Below are positions 26,519-36,000 of a stretch of 64,000 nucleotides of DNA, piece after piece; position 1 is the stretch's first letter, and every line of letters starts with the position of its first letter. The notes beneath the pieces were generated by a model, which was not told where the DNA came from, did no database searches, and was given only the letters and a program-made list of their open reading frames with translations. Both the position numbers and the translations under genes were made by a program. Source of the DNA: JBAXTZ01 sp037129925 (GTDB lineage: Bacteria > Bacillota > Negativicutes > JBAXTZ01); assembly GCA_037129925.1 (NCBI GenBank), contig JBAXTZ010000011.1:1-64000 (forward strand). Reading direction: 5' to 3'.

Positions 26519-27186
26519 TATACACTCTGTCCCTTATGCTCAGCCATTGCCTGACGGAAGTTTTTTACGATACAAATCGGGCGTTTTTGGTTGCCGTTGC
26601 CAAATGGATTGTCAATTAGCAATTTTGATAATACCGCGTTATCAATGCCATCAGTCGAAGCTACAATCAGCGCCCGCTTCAAATCGTTGACATCGGCGAT
26701 AGCCACGCCAAAGCAATTTAGCTTGGCATGAATCCGGGCGACTTCCTGTTTTGGCTTGTGCGGACCGTAGACAATGTATTTGTCAAACGGCGGACAAGTT
26801 CCGGAAACGTCATCAATCAATCGCGCTTGATCCCCGGCCAGCCGGTAGAACAACCCGCGAATGCCAAATAATTTGCCAACCATTCCGATGAGCAGTGCAA
26901 ACGCCACCCGCCATTGCCCTTCAGCCAGCATACAGGCCTGCATACCATAGATACCGGCGAGGCTACCCTCTTTTGCAATAAAGCGATTGAGCAACCGGGC
27001 CAATGTTCCCGGTCGAATGTCTTCGTAGCGCAACACCTTTCCCTGGGTAATTGCAACTACACTCTCGGCCACCGTAATAATGTCATCCGGTCCTAAATCT
27101 TTGCCGCATTGTTGCATGATATCGGCAATATCATCCTTGGGTGTCAAAATTCTTGTCTCGACCGGAATTATTTCTACTTTACTCAT
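26518..27186 (-). CDS. CofE-like (F420-0:gamma-glutamyl ligase family) protein
   Basis: A 222-residue protein resembling the family of coenzyme F420-0:L-glutamate ligase, which adds glutamate to F420-0 using GTP. Visible features are the N-terminal VETRILTPKDDI segment, the DDIITVAESVVAITQGKV strand-helix, a central hydrophobic stretch (VAFALLIGMVGKLFGIRGLFY) and VYGPHKPKQEV. No other F420-biosynthesis gene is in the window, and F420 use is not expected in most Firmicutes, so it may ligate glutamate to another acceptor. Its position two genes from murI, the supplier of D-glutamate, is suggestive only. Confidence 0.75.
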   Translation of the reverse strand: MSKVEIIPVETRILTPKDDIADIMQQCGKDLGPDDIITVAESVVAITQGKVLRYEDIRPGTLARLLNRFIAKEGSLAGIYGMQACMLAEGQWRVAFALLIGMVGKLFGIRGLFYRLAGDQARLIDDVSGTCPPFDKYIVYGPHKPKQEVARIHAKLNCFGVAIADVNDLKRALIVASTDGIDNAVLSKLLIDNPFGNGNQKRPICIVKNFRQAMAEHKGQSV

Positions 27187-27820
27187 TTTCAGTTGCCTCC
27201 TCAGCCGGAACTTCCTCTGCCGGGGCTTCGTCGAGCGCTTCTTTCAAAGCGGCTCGCAGCTCATCACTGCTAAACGTTAGATAAGTGCGCGCATAATAAT
27301 AATCGCTGCGTGAACAGGTTTTTTGGAAAATATCCAGCGGCAAATCCGGCATATCCGCGAGCGCCGACACGATGTCGCCGGTTTTTGCAACCAGCCGGAT
27401 ATCGATTACCACGTCTTCGCCTTCGCCAACATAGAATATTTTGGCATCCCAATATTTCTCGGTCCGCGGGTCACTCACCCGATAGATATTGGTGTCAATT
27501 TCCAAAGCATCGTACTGCTCGCGTGGCAAGTAGTGCCGGGTGAATACATCGATGAGCGCGCCAAACTGCTTGCCATCGTTAATAAACGGTAATCGACAGG
27601 ACAACTCAATACCCTGGGCGCTGCCGCGAACTACTTTCAAGGGAGTGCGTTTGCTGATGTCAAAAGTAAAATGGCCTTCGCCTTGCCGCTTTACAAAATA
27701 ATGATGTAGCAGGTATAGCACCAGTAATGCCAGCACTATATACAGAGCGGCTAACCTCCAGTTAGTGATTGCGCACCAGTTAGCCCAGCCACTCCAATTC
27801 GGGATTGTACAAATGGTCAT
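27179..27820 (-). CDS. Unknown membrane-anchored protein
   Basis: I do not recognise this 213-residue protein. It has one membrane segment near the N-terminus (about 23-42, LAALYIVLALLVLYLLHHYF) followed by a soluble domain with alternating strands, and a Glu/Ala-rich acidic C-terminal tail (about 192-213, PAEEVPAEEATENE). It overlaps the CofE-like gene by 8 bp and follows murI, with the parS palindrome in between. With a short N-terminus and a following basic segment (KRQGEG), the soluble domain is probably cytoplasmic. Confidence 0.75.
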   Translation of the reverse strand: MTICTIPNWSGWANWCAITNWRLAALYIVLALLVLYLLHHYFVKRQGEGHFTFDISKRTPLKVVRGSAQGIELSCRLPFINDGKQFGALIDVFTRHYLPREQYDALEIDTNIYRVSDPRTEKYWDAKIFYVGEGEDVVIDIRLVAKTGDIVSALADMPDLPLDIFQKTCSRSDYYYARTYLTFSSDELRAALKEALDEAPAEEVPAEEATENE

Positions 27821-27856
27821 AATTGCTCCTTATCTCCGTAACCTTATTAAACGATG

Positions 27857-27890
27857 TTTAAAAAATGTTTCACGTGAAACATTTTTTAAA
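27857..27890. promoter_or_regulatory. parS: parS centromere-like ParB-binding site
   Basis: Positions 27866-27881 read TGTTTCACGTGAAACA, a perfect match to the 16-bp bacterial parS consensus. The palindrome extends with A6/T6 and TTT/AAA flanks to 34 bp (27857-27890), which may also make it a terminator-like hairpin behind murI. ParB binds such sites to organise and segregate the origin region. It lies in a gap between genes, as parS sites can. No parA or parB gene is in the window. Confidence 0.93.
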
Positions 27891-27914
27891 TGACCAAAAA
27901 GAAGTTCGCTCGTA

Positions 27915-28718
27915 TTATCCGGTTATCGAAACCCGGTCGATGGCAACATCCGCATCGAGAAATTTTCGCGCCAGGGTTTTTGCCGGTTCGATAGCGCCGG
28001 TGAAAAATATTTGAATCGTGCCGTAGCCACTGCGATTGGATAACATTTTCCTGAGCGAGAAAATCCGCCGGGCATCTTTGGCAGTATCCGTTGCCGGATC
28101 AATCAACAGTGTCTGTTCGCCAAATATTTTTCGCAACCGATCTTTGACCAACGGATAATGGGTACAGGCCAATATTATCGTATCGGTGCCAGCTTTTATC
28201 AACGGCTGACAATGCAACATTGCCACCTCGGCGAACTCCGGGCTGTCAGATTGACCGGCTTCAATTAAATCCGCCCATTTGGGGCAAGCTTGGGGAAAGA
28301 CAGCGATCGCAGAATTGAGCCGTTCAATTTCCCGGGCGTGCGCCCCGCCGGCGATAGTAGCCTGTGTTGCCATAACCCCGATCCGTTTATTGCGGGTAAA
28401 GGTTAACGCGGTCTTCGCGCCTTTGTTCATACCGACAATCTTTAATTGCGGGTAGCGTTCTTCCAGAAACCGTTTTGCATTTACCGACAGCGTGCCACAG
28501 GCCAACACAACCGCTTTGCAACCTTTGTTTACCAAAAAATCAATCATCTCGCTGCCAATTATTCGTAATTCCGCCGGCGAGCGTGGACCAAACGGACACC
28601 GCGCCGAATCGCCAAGATAAATATAGTTTTCATTAGGCATGATGTTAATCAGCTCGCGTAGCACGCTAAAGCCGCCCACTCCTGAATCGAGCACACCAAC
28701 CGGAGCATCGTTCGCCAT
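27915..28718 (-). CDS. murI: Glutamate racemase
   Basis: A 267-residue cofactor-independent racemase that makes D-glutamate for peptidoglycan. It has GVLDSGVGGFSVL at the N-terminus, GDSARCPFG, a first catalytic Cys74 in VLACGTLSV (Gly replaces the usual Asn after Cys) and a second Cys in ILACTHYPL. I place the start at ATG 28718 behind CAAGGAG; the frame continues 27 codons upstream, but that stretch overlaps the HAD gene. The parS palindrome lies just downstream. Confidence 0.93.
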   Translation of the reverse strand: MANDAPVGVLDSGVGGFSVLRELINIMPNENYIYLGDSARCPFGPRSPAELRIIGSEMIDFLVNKGCKAVVLACGTLSVNAKRFLEERYPQLKIVGMNKGAKTALTFTRNKRIGVMATQATIAGGAHAREIERLNSAIAVFPQACPKWADLIEAGQSDSPEFAEVAMLHCQPLIKAGTDTIILACTHYPLVKDRLRKIFGEQTLLIDPATDTAKDARRIFSLRKMLSNRSGYGTIQIFFTGAIEPAKTLARKFLDADVAIDRVSITG

Positions 28719-28737
28719 AATTCTCTGTCTCCTTGAG

Positions 28738-29499
28738 TTAAAATTGCTCGTCTTTATTGCTAAGCACTTCTTTGTTCTCGTCATCGGCGCGTAAAACATG
28801 GCGTTCGCTTTTAAACTTCAACTTATTAGTCAGCGCCATATACGGCCGCCAACTATCAAAATCATCAATAATCACGTCCGCGATGGTCAAATCCTGATTA
28901 CCGGAATGGGGATTGTAATAGCCAACAACATACATACCGGCAGCGGCGGCGCCTTTTACGCCATTGTTTGAATCTTCGATTACCGCGCATTTTTCCGGAG
29001 CCATTCCCAACTCTTTTGCCGCGTAGAGGAAAATATCCGGCGCCGGTTTGCCGTTTTTCACATAATCGCCGGTCGCCAAGAAATCAAAATATTTACGGAT
29101 GTCGAGCGAGTCAACCACAGTGTTGATTACATTAATGTCCGACGACGAGGCAATCGCCATTTTATGACCGGACTGCAGCAAATCATCTAACAACTTTTTC
29201 ACTCCGGCTATCAACACAACTTCGCCAGCCGCGCATTTGGATTGTAAAAAATGCAAATATTTTTCCCGTTCCTCGCGCACCAGCTCCAAAGTCGGGCGAT
29301 TAACTATCCCGGCGCCGAATTTTTCCCGTAAAGTCTCCCACATAAACCACGCCGGCGCGCCAACAAACTGTTTGTAATATTCCATGGTTATCTGATCGCC
29401 AAACCCCAATTCCTGAAACATTCCCATGTTGCTTTCAAAATACAACGGCTCACTATCAATTAACACTCCATCCATGTCAAATATTACCGCTTTAATCAT
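28738..29499 (-). CDS. HAD-family phosphatase/beta-phosphoglucomutase-like
   Basis: A 253-residue HAD hydrolase of the beta-phosphoglucomutase/sugar-phosphatase subfamily. It has motif I DMDGVLIDSEPLYF with nucleophile Asp, motif II IASSS, Lys in KNGKPAPDIF and the acidic motif VIEDSNNGVKGA. The specific substrate cannot be read. It has a charged C-terminal extension of about 30 residues beyond the usual end. The start is ATG 29499, preceded by AAAGGAAA. It is transcribed divergently from ald. Confidence 0.88.
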   Translation of the reverse strand: MIKAVIFDMDGVLIDSEPLYFESNMGMFQELGFGDQITMEYYKQFVGAPAWFMWETLREKFGAGIVNRPTLELVREEREKYLHFLQSKCAAGEVVLIAGVKKLLDDLLQSGHKMAIASSSDINVINTVVDSLDIRKYFDFLATGDYVKNGKPAPDIFLYAAKELGMAPEKCAVIEDSNNGVKGAAAAGMYVVGYYNPHSGNQDLTIADVIIDDFDSWRPYMALTNKLKFKSERHVLRADDENKEVLSNKDEQF

Positions 29500-29561
29500 A
29501 CGTTTCCTTTCCATGTTTCATCATCTCAGTATATTTTACACAAAAACCCACGGCTTGCATA

Positions 29562-29597
29562 TTGTTTTTCAAGCCCCGAGTATATATAATATTGTTA
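29562..29597 (+). promoter_or_regulatory. Probable sigma-70-type promoter of ald
   Basis: TTGTTT at 29562-29567 and a consensus TATAAT at 29585-29590 are separated by exactly 17 bp, in the divergent gap between the HAD gene and ald. Transcription would start near 29597, giving a ~40-nt leader with GGAGG at 29622-29626 before the ald ATG. Confidence 0.6.
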
Positions 29598-29638
29598 CAT
29601 GTTCTGAAAAATATATTATTTGGAGGATTACAGGAAAA

Positions 29639-30760
29639 ATGATTGTAGCAGTCGCAAGAGAAATCAAGGACAACGAGAATCGCGTGGGTCTAACTCCGGC
29701 TGGCGCTCAAGCGCTCAAAGCTGCCGGACACACGGTGTTAGCTGAGAACAACTGCGGTGTTGGCAGCGGATTTACCAATGAACAGTACGTCAAAGCCGGC
29801 GCGGAAATCTACGAGAACAAACAGGCGATGTTTGACAAAGCTGACATGATTGTCAAGGTCAAAGAACCGGTAGCTCCTGAATATGAGATGTTCCATGAAG
29901 GTCAAATTCTTTATACCTATCTGCATTTGGCTCCGGAACCAGAACTTACTAAGGCGTTATTGAAGAAAAAAGTTGTCGGCTTTGCTTACGAGACCATTAC
30001 TGGTCGCGATGGCGGTCTACCGCTTTTAAAACCGATGTCCGAAGTTGCCGGACGGATGGCTGTTCAAATCGGCGCAAATTTCCTGCTCAAAGCTAATGGC
30101 GGCATGGGCATCCTGCTTGGCGGCGTCCCGGGTGTGCCACCGGCAGAAGTTGTTATCATCGGCGGCGGTATCGTCGGTTTAAATGCCGCGAAAATGGCTG
30201 TTGGTTTGGGCGCACATGTTATGCTTATGGATAGCAATCCGGACCGGATGCGCGAAATCGACGATATTTTCTTTGGCGGGCGGGTAACTACGATTATGTC
30301 CAACAGTTACAATATCGCCGAGTGGGTGAAACGTGCCGATTTGGTTATCGGCGCGGTATTGGTTCCGGGCGCTAAAGCGCCAAAACTTGTTACTGAAGAA
30401 ATGGTAAAAACCATGAAACAAGGTTCGGTTATCGTCGACGTGGCTATCGACCAGGGTGGTTGCGTTGAGACTATCGACCGCATCACTACTCATACTAATC
30501 CGACCTATACCAAATATGGTGTTGAACATTATGCAGTTGCCAATATGCCGGGTTCGGTGCCACGCACCTCGACACTGGCGCTCACTAACTCGACATTGGC
30601 GTATTGCCTGAAAATTGCCAACTTGGGTTGGAAAGATGCCGTGAAAAACGATCCGCATTTGGCGGCCGGCGTTAATATTTGCGAAGGCAAAGTAACTTAC
30701 AAAGCCGTTGCCGACGAGTTGGGTTACGAGTTCACACCACTTGCCAGCTTGCTAAACTAA
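29639..30760 (+). CDS. ald: Alanine dehydrogenase
   Basis: A 373-residue NAD-dependent enzyme interconverting L-alanine and pyruvate plus ammonia. Family markers: the N-terminal REIKDNENRVGLTPAG, KVKEP, the YTYLHLAPEPELT segment, the NAD-binding VVIIGGGIVGLNAAKMAVGLGA and the C-terminal ANMPGSVPRTSTLALTN. ATG 29639 follows TTTGGAGGATTACAGG; the frame is open 71 codons further up, but that part overlaps the promoter and the divergent gene. A strong terminator follows before alr. Together ald and alr link pyruvate, L-alanine and D-alanine. Confidence 0.96.
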   Translation: MIVAVAREIKDNENRVGLTPAGAQALKAAGHTVLAENNCGVGSGFTNEQYVKAGAEIYENKQAMFDKADMIVKVKEPVAPEYEMFHEGQILYTYLHLAPEPELTKALLKKKVVGFAYETITGRDGGLPLLKPMSEVAGRMAVQIGANFLLKANGGMGILLGGVPGVPPAEVVIIGGGIVGLNAAKMAVGLGAHVMLMDSNPDRMREIDDIFFGGRVTTIMSNSYNIAEWVKRADLVIGAVLVPGAKAPKLVTEEMVKTMKQGSVIVDVAIDQGGCVETIDRITTHTNPTYTKYGVEHYAVANMPGSVPRTSTLALTNSTLAYCLKIANLGWKDAVKNDPHLAAGVNICEGKVTYKAVADELGYEFTPLASLLN

Positions 30761-30776
30761 CTAACAACCAATTCCT

Positions 30777-30812
30777 AATCAAGCCTCTCGTAGCGAGAGG
30801 CTTGATTTTTTC
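30777..30812 (+). terminator. Rho-independent terminator between ald and alr
   Basis: A perfect 14-bp stem (AATCAAGCCTCTCG / CGAGAGGCTTGATT) with a 3-nt loop runs into a T-tract. It ends just before the alr Shine-Dalgarno GGAGG at 30814-30818, leaving no room for an alr promoter downstream. alr therefore depends on read-through or on a promoter inside ald. Confidence 0.88.
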
Positions 30813-30821
30813 GGAGGCGAG

Positions 30822-31919
30822 ATGCATCCCACAGTTGCAATAGTTGACATTGACGCAATCAAGCATAACGTGCGCGGATTCAAGGCGTACATCGGCGAAA
30901 AAGTACAGTTTTGCGCGGTACTTAAGGCCGATGGCTACGGTCACGGCGCCATTCCGATCGCCCGGGCAGCGCTGGCCGCCGGCGCTGATTGTTTGGCGGT
31001 GGCGTTTATTCCTGAGGCGCTGGAATTGCGCTTTGCTGGAATTGATGCGCCGATTTTGGTTTTGGGTTATCTTCCTACAGAAGATTATGCCTTGGCGGTC
31101 AAGCATAATCTAACAGTAACGCTGATGACCGTTCAATGCGCTAAGGCTTTAAACGCGGTCGCTTGCAAATTTCAGTTACCGGTAAGCGTTCATATCAAAG
31201 TCAACACCGGCATGAACCGCCTGGGTGTTCATTACACGCAAGCGGCAGATTTTGCCAAAGCGCTTTCTGAACTGGATTTTTTGAAAATCAACGGTATCTA
31301 TTCGCACTTTTCCAAAGCCGATGAAATCAACCCGGACTACACGTTAAAGCAATTAGCACGATTCGAGCAGGCGCTTGCCGAGATTTCCGCTGCCGGAATT
31401 GCTGTCGGCACAAGACATATCTGCAACTCTGCCGGAGCGCTCAGTTTCCCAAGCGCGCATCTGGATATGGTGCGGGTGGGTATTTCATTATATGGCTACT
31501 ATCCGTCAGAATTCGCGACCCGCACCGTGCGGCTTTTGCCGGCGATGACGCTTCGTACTGTTGTTTCGCAAATCATCGACTGCGGACCGGGCGAGGAAAT
31601 CAGTTACGGTGGGATGTACACGACAACACGCGCGACCAAAATTGCGGTTGCGCCCATCGGCTATGCCGACGGCTTCATGCGCGGACAATCCAATAACGCC
31701 GATGCGTTGCTACGCGGTCAGCGAATTCGTCAAGTCGGGCGAATTTGTATGGATCAATGCATGTTTGATATTACCGATATTGAAAACGTGCAGATTGACG
31801 ATGAAATTATTTTGTTTGGCAACGATTTGCCAATTGAAGAAGTTGCCGAACGGTTGGATACAATCAGTTATGAAATTTGCTGCGCAATCAGCAAACGTGT
31901 ACCACGGGTCTATAACTAA
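30822..31919 (+). CDS. alr: Alanine racemase
   Basis: A 365-residue PLP enzyme giving D-alanine for peptidoglycan. PLP-binding Lys35 is in AVLKADGYGHG, and the second catalytic base is Tyr262 in EISYGGMY. Other family motifs are HIKVNTGMNRLG, NSAGAL, RVGISLYGYYP and GYADGF. The length is typical. The Shine-Dalgarno sequence lies right against the ald terminator. Confidence 0.96.
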   Translation: MHPTVAIVDIDAIKHNVRGFKAYIGEKVQFCAVLKADGYGHGAIPIARAALAAGADCLAVAFIPEALELRFAGIDAPILVLGYLPTEDYALAVKHNLTVTLMTVQCAKALNAVACKFQLPVSVHIKVNTGMNRLGVHYTQAADFAKALSELDFLKINGIYSHFSKADEINPDYTLKQLARFEQALAEISAAGIAVGTRHICNSAGALSFPSAHLDMVRVGISLYGYYPSEFATRTVRLLPAMTLRTVVSQIIDCGPGEEISYGGMYTTTRATKIAVAPIGYADGFMRGQSNNADALLRGQRIRQVGRICMDQCMFDITDIENVQIDDEIILFGNDLPIEEVAERLDTISYEICCAISKRVPRVYN

Positions 31920-31939
31920 GCAATTTTGGAGGAGCTATT

Positions 31940-33064
31940 TTGACACCTAGAAAAAAGAAAGCCCTGATAATTTTATTGGTAGTCGTAATCGCGCTTTGCG
32001 GACTAATCGGCTATCGCATATACAGCAACATCCAAGCCAACAAGGCGAAGGCGCTGGCAACAACCAACGAAGTATACGTCAGCGTCGGTCACGCCACGCG
32101 CCGGGATATTTCTCCGACACTGAAGTTGCCTGCGACAATTGAGGCGGCATGGTCGTCGCCGATTTCTTCTAAAGTCGACGGACGCATTATCGTAATGAAT
32201 GTAAACGTCGGCGACCACGTGGTTGCCGGGCAAACAATGTGTCAATTCAATACTGATGATTTGGACTTGGCGGTTTTGCAAGCCCAGGCCAATTTATTGC
32301 AAGCCCAGGCCAATGCCGACAACGCCGAATCGAACTATCAACGCACAAATTATCTGTATGAGCAGCAAATCAGCACAAAAAAAGACTATGAACGCGATAA
32401 AAGTTTGCGCGATGCCTCCGCCGCCCAGATGCAAGTCGCCGCTGCCAATCTCAAGACCATGCAGCGCAAAGTAACTGAAGCAACCATCGTAGCTCCGCAC
32501 GAAGGTGTAGTTGTCGAACGCAAAGCGCAAGAGGGCTATTACGCCAAAGCCGGTGAAGCAATATTTATTTTGGCTGACGATAGCAATGTTATTATCAAGA
32601 AAAACGTCCCCGAAGGTAAAGTCAGTGAAATTACTATCGGTATGCCGCTGACAATAACTGTCGATGCCGTTCCCGAACAAAAATTCTTCGGCAAAATCAC
32701 CCGGATATATCCGTCGGCAGTTCTACCGACCCGCACCTACACCAGCGAGGCCACCATCGACAACAATAACGGCAAATTACACATGGGTATGTCGGCGACA
32801 GTTGAGATTGTCGAACTGGCCCGCAAAAATGTACTTTGTATACCCGAACGGGCATTAGTTGTCAAAGACGACCAAAAATCAGTATTCTTAGTCCTAAAAG
32901 GCAATACTGTAAAACAGACTGTCGTTGAAATCGGCGCAATCGGTGGCGGCTGGACCGAAATTCTCGCTGGTCTTACCGAAGCCGATACTATCGTTATGTC
33001 TGGGCAAAATAAAATCAGCGATGGCGATACCATAAAAATCTCCGGGGAAGGCGCGGCTAAATGA
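31940..33064 (+). CDS. RND efflux periplasmic adaptor (HlyD/AcrA family)
   Basis: A 374-residue membrane-fusion protein. TM anchor at about 9-29 (no lipobox Cys), lipoyl-like half-motif (SSKVDGRIIVMNVNVGDHV), alpha-hairpin (about 108-170, repeated LLQAQANA), second lipoyl half (ATIVAPHEGVVVERKAQEG), then beta-barrel and membrane-proximal domains. The start is TTG 31940, 5 nt after GGAGGAGC, with no better in-frame alternative. Its stop overlaps the pump start (ATGA). It bridges the inner-membrane pump to an outer-membrane channel that is not encoded nearby. Confidence 0.93.
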   Translation: MTPRKKKALIILLVVVIALCGLIGYRIYSNIQANKAKALATTNEVYVSVGHATRRDISPTLKLPATIEAAWSSPISSKVDGRIIVMNVNVGDHVVAGQTMCQFNTDDLDLAVLQAQANLLQAQANADNAESNYQRTNYLYEQQISTKKDYERDKSLRDASAAQMQVAAANLKTMQRKVTEATIVAPHEGVVVERKAQEGYYAKAGEAIFILADDSNVIIKKNVPEGKVSEITIGMPLTITVDAVPEQKFFGKITRIYPSAVLPTRTYTSEATIDNNNGKLHMGMSATVEIVELARKNVLCIPERALVVKDDQKSVFLVLKGNTVKQTVVEIGAIGGGWTEILAGLTEADTIVMSGQNKISDGDTIKISGEGAAK

Positions 33065-36000
33065 TAAAAACTTTTATTAATCGCCCGGTCTTCACCACGA
33101 TGTTGGTGCTGTTACTGGTAGTATTTGGTATTTATTCATACCCAAAACTTGGCGTGGACACGATGCCAAACGTTGAGATTCCGGTCGTACTAGTTCAAGT
33201 CACTTATCAAGGCGCCGGCTCCGAAGAAATGGAAAATCTGATTGCCAAACCGCTGGAAAATCAGGTCAGTGCCATCTCCGGCATCAAGAGCATCAAGTCC
33301 GTTTCCTCCGAAGGTTTGGCGATGATTATCGTCGAATTTGATCTTGGCGTTGACGTTAAATTTGCTGAAAACGATGTCCGCGAAAAGGTAGCGCTGGCGC
33401 GCAAGCGCTTGCCCGACCAAGCCGACGAACCGGTAATTTCCCGTTACGACCCCAATTCCCAACCAATACTCTACTATGCGCTGTCATCGGAAACAATGTC
33501 GCTCGGCGAACTCAACCGATTTGGCGAAGACTATATTAAAGATCAACTGCAACGGTTGAGCGGTGTTGCCGACGTCCAGATTCGCGGCGGTCAGAACCGC
33601 GAAATTCATGTCTATATCAACACCGACAAACTAGAATTATATAAAATACCGTTATCAAAAATTACTGCGGCGCTCGACGGCATGAACGTTAATGTTCCGG
33701 GCGGCTCGGTCAAGGAAAAAGGCACCCGGATAAACATCCGCACCACCGGACGGTTTAAATCAGTCGATGACATTCGTGATATTGTCATTTCCAGCGCCGA
33801 TAATAGTATTATCAATCTTGGCGATGTCGCGGATGTTGTCGACGGCTGGGAAGAACCGACCTACCGCGCCGAAAACGAAAAACGCCCCTGTATCATTCTC
33901 CAGGTTCAAAAGCAGTCCGGCTCGAATACTGTCGCCGTTTCCGATGTCGTGAATGCCGCCATGAAAAAAATCGAACAAACCGAGTTTCGCAAAGGTATGA
34001 AGCTCACTACCCTAATCGACTCGACGAAATATGTCCGCGACAGCGTGCATGACGTCTGGGTTTCAATTATTTGGGGCGGCTTGCTGGCAATATTGGTAAC
34101 TTTCGCTTTTCTTGGCAGTATCCGGGCGACGATTATCAGTGCCATTGCCATTCCCACTTCGTTAATCGCGACATTTTTCCTGATGAATTCTATGGGCTTT
34201 ACGTTAAATAATATGTCCTTGATGGGCTTGAGTTTAGCGGTCGGGATATTAATCGACGATGCAATAGTTGTTATCGAAAATATTCACCGACATATCGAAA
34301 ACGGCGAACAACCGCAATTGGCAGCGTTAAACGGCACCAACCAAATTGCGCTGGCAGTTTTGGCAACAACTTTTTCGCTGCTGGCGGTTTTCGTTCCGGT
34401 CGGAACGATGACCGGAGTTGTCGGTCAGTTTTTCCGCGAGTTCGGCTTAACTATCGCATTTGCCGTGGCATTCTCGTTGTTTGTTGCCTTCTCACTCACG
34501 CCGATGCTGTCGGCTTATTGGTTAACCGCGCACGACCCCAATGAAAAGACCAACTTCATAATGCGCGGCTTGAAAGTATTTTTACGCTGGTTTGAACAAG
34601 CGTTTGAGTTAACCCGCGAATTCTATCTTGATTCGCTGCGACTGGCGCTCAAACACTCCAAAAAAGTAATTGTCGTGGCGATTCTAATATTGTTGGCATC
34701 GTTTGTGCTGTTTAAGTATGTCGGCTTTGAGTTTATGCCCAAAAACGACAGCAGTATGTTCCGGGTGAAAATCGAGGCGCCGGCCGGCACTTCACTGGAA
34801 CAAACAACTAAATACGCCCAGCCGTTAGTTGACGAAATCATGAAGTTACCGGAACTGGAAACTACCGGTCTGATGATTCAAAATGAAAGTCAAGGCACGA
34901 TAATGGTAAAGCTAAAATCGCGCACTGACCGCCCGAAGGTTTTGGTAAACGGAACAAAAAAAGTCCGCAGCCAATTTGAAATAATGGATAGTTTACGGGA
35001 CAATTTCACCAAAAACCCCAATCTCAAAACGACGATGTTAATAAGTTCATCTGCCGGTGGCGGCGATGCCCGACCGGTGCAAATCGGTATTCGCGGGCCG
35101 GAACTAAATAAGCTCGATGAATTTTCGCAAAAGCTGATGGAAGAATTGCGCAAAGTACCGGGCACTACCGATATTTCTTCCTCAAGTGGTCTGCCGGAAC
35201 CGGAAATAATTATTCATCCCAAGCCGTGGCGAATGTCTGAACTAGGCTTAGACAATGCCAAAATCGGCGCATTTGTAAACGGCGCGTTCATTGGTTTGAA
35301 GACGGTAAATAATTATAATGTCGGTGATAATGAATTTACGATTAGAATTCAACTCGATCCGCTAAAGCGGCTCAGTCCGGACCAAATTTCCAACCTGAAA
35401 ATTCCTGCTGGAAATGGTCAATTCGTCACATTAGGTGAAATCGCTGATATCAAAATCAGTTCTGGTCCGACACAAATCAACCGCGAGGATAAAGAACGAC
35501 AGATAACCGTGTATAGCGATGTTGCTGGAGTAACGCCGGACGTAATCATGACCAAAGCCGAGGAAATTATTAAATCGATGAATTTGCCGGCGGAATACTG
35601 GTATAAGTTTGTCGGTCAAACCGACACCCAAAAAGAAGCGTTCGGCGGTATTGTGCAGGCGCTGGCGCTGGCTATTGTGCTAATCTATATGGTGCTTGCG
35701 GCTCAGTTTGAGAGCTTCGTCCATCCGCTTACCATCATGGTCAGCCTGCCGTTTTCGCTTATCGGCGTAATCATCGCGCTCTTGGCGAGCGGCATCACAT
35801 TCAACCTGATGTCGATGATTGGTATTATCATGTTGATGGGTTTGGTTACCAAGAACGCTATCTTACTCATCGACTTTGCCAACCAACGCCGCGCGGACGG
35901 GGTGTCAATAACCGAGGCGGCGATTGAAGCCGGTTCGACGCGGCTGCGTCCGATATTGATGACGACCTTGGCGATGATTTTCGGCATGATTCCGACCGCA

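Noticed and set aside
27915..28718. Non-functional MurI because of Gly after the first catalytic Cys
   Set aside because: Both catalytic Cys residues are present, and I recall Gly at this position in other Firmicutes racemases.
29426..29638. 71-codon N-terminal extension of Ald
   Set aside because: It runs through the promoter and the divergent HAD gene, and the conserved Ald N-terminus begins at ATG 29639.
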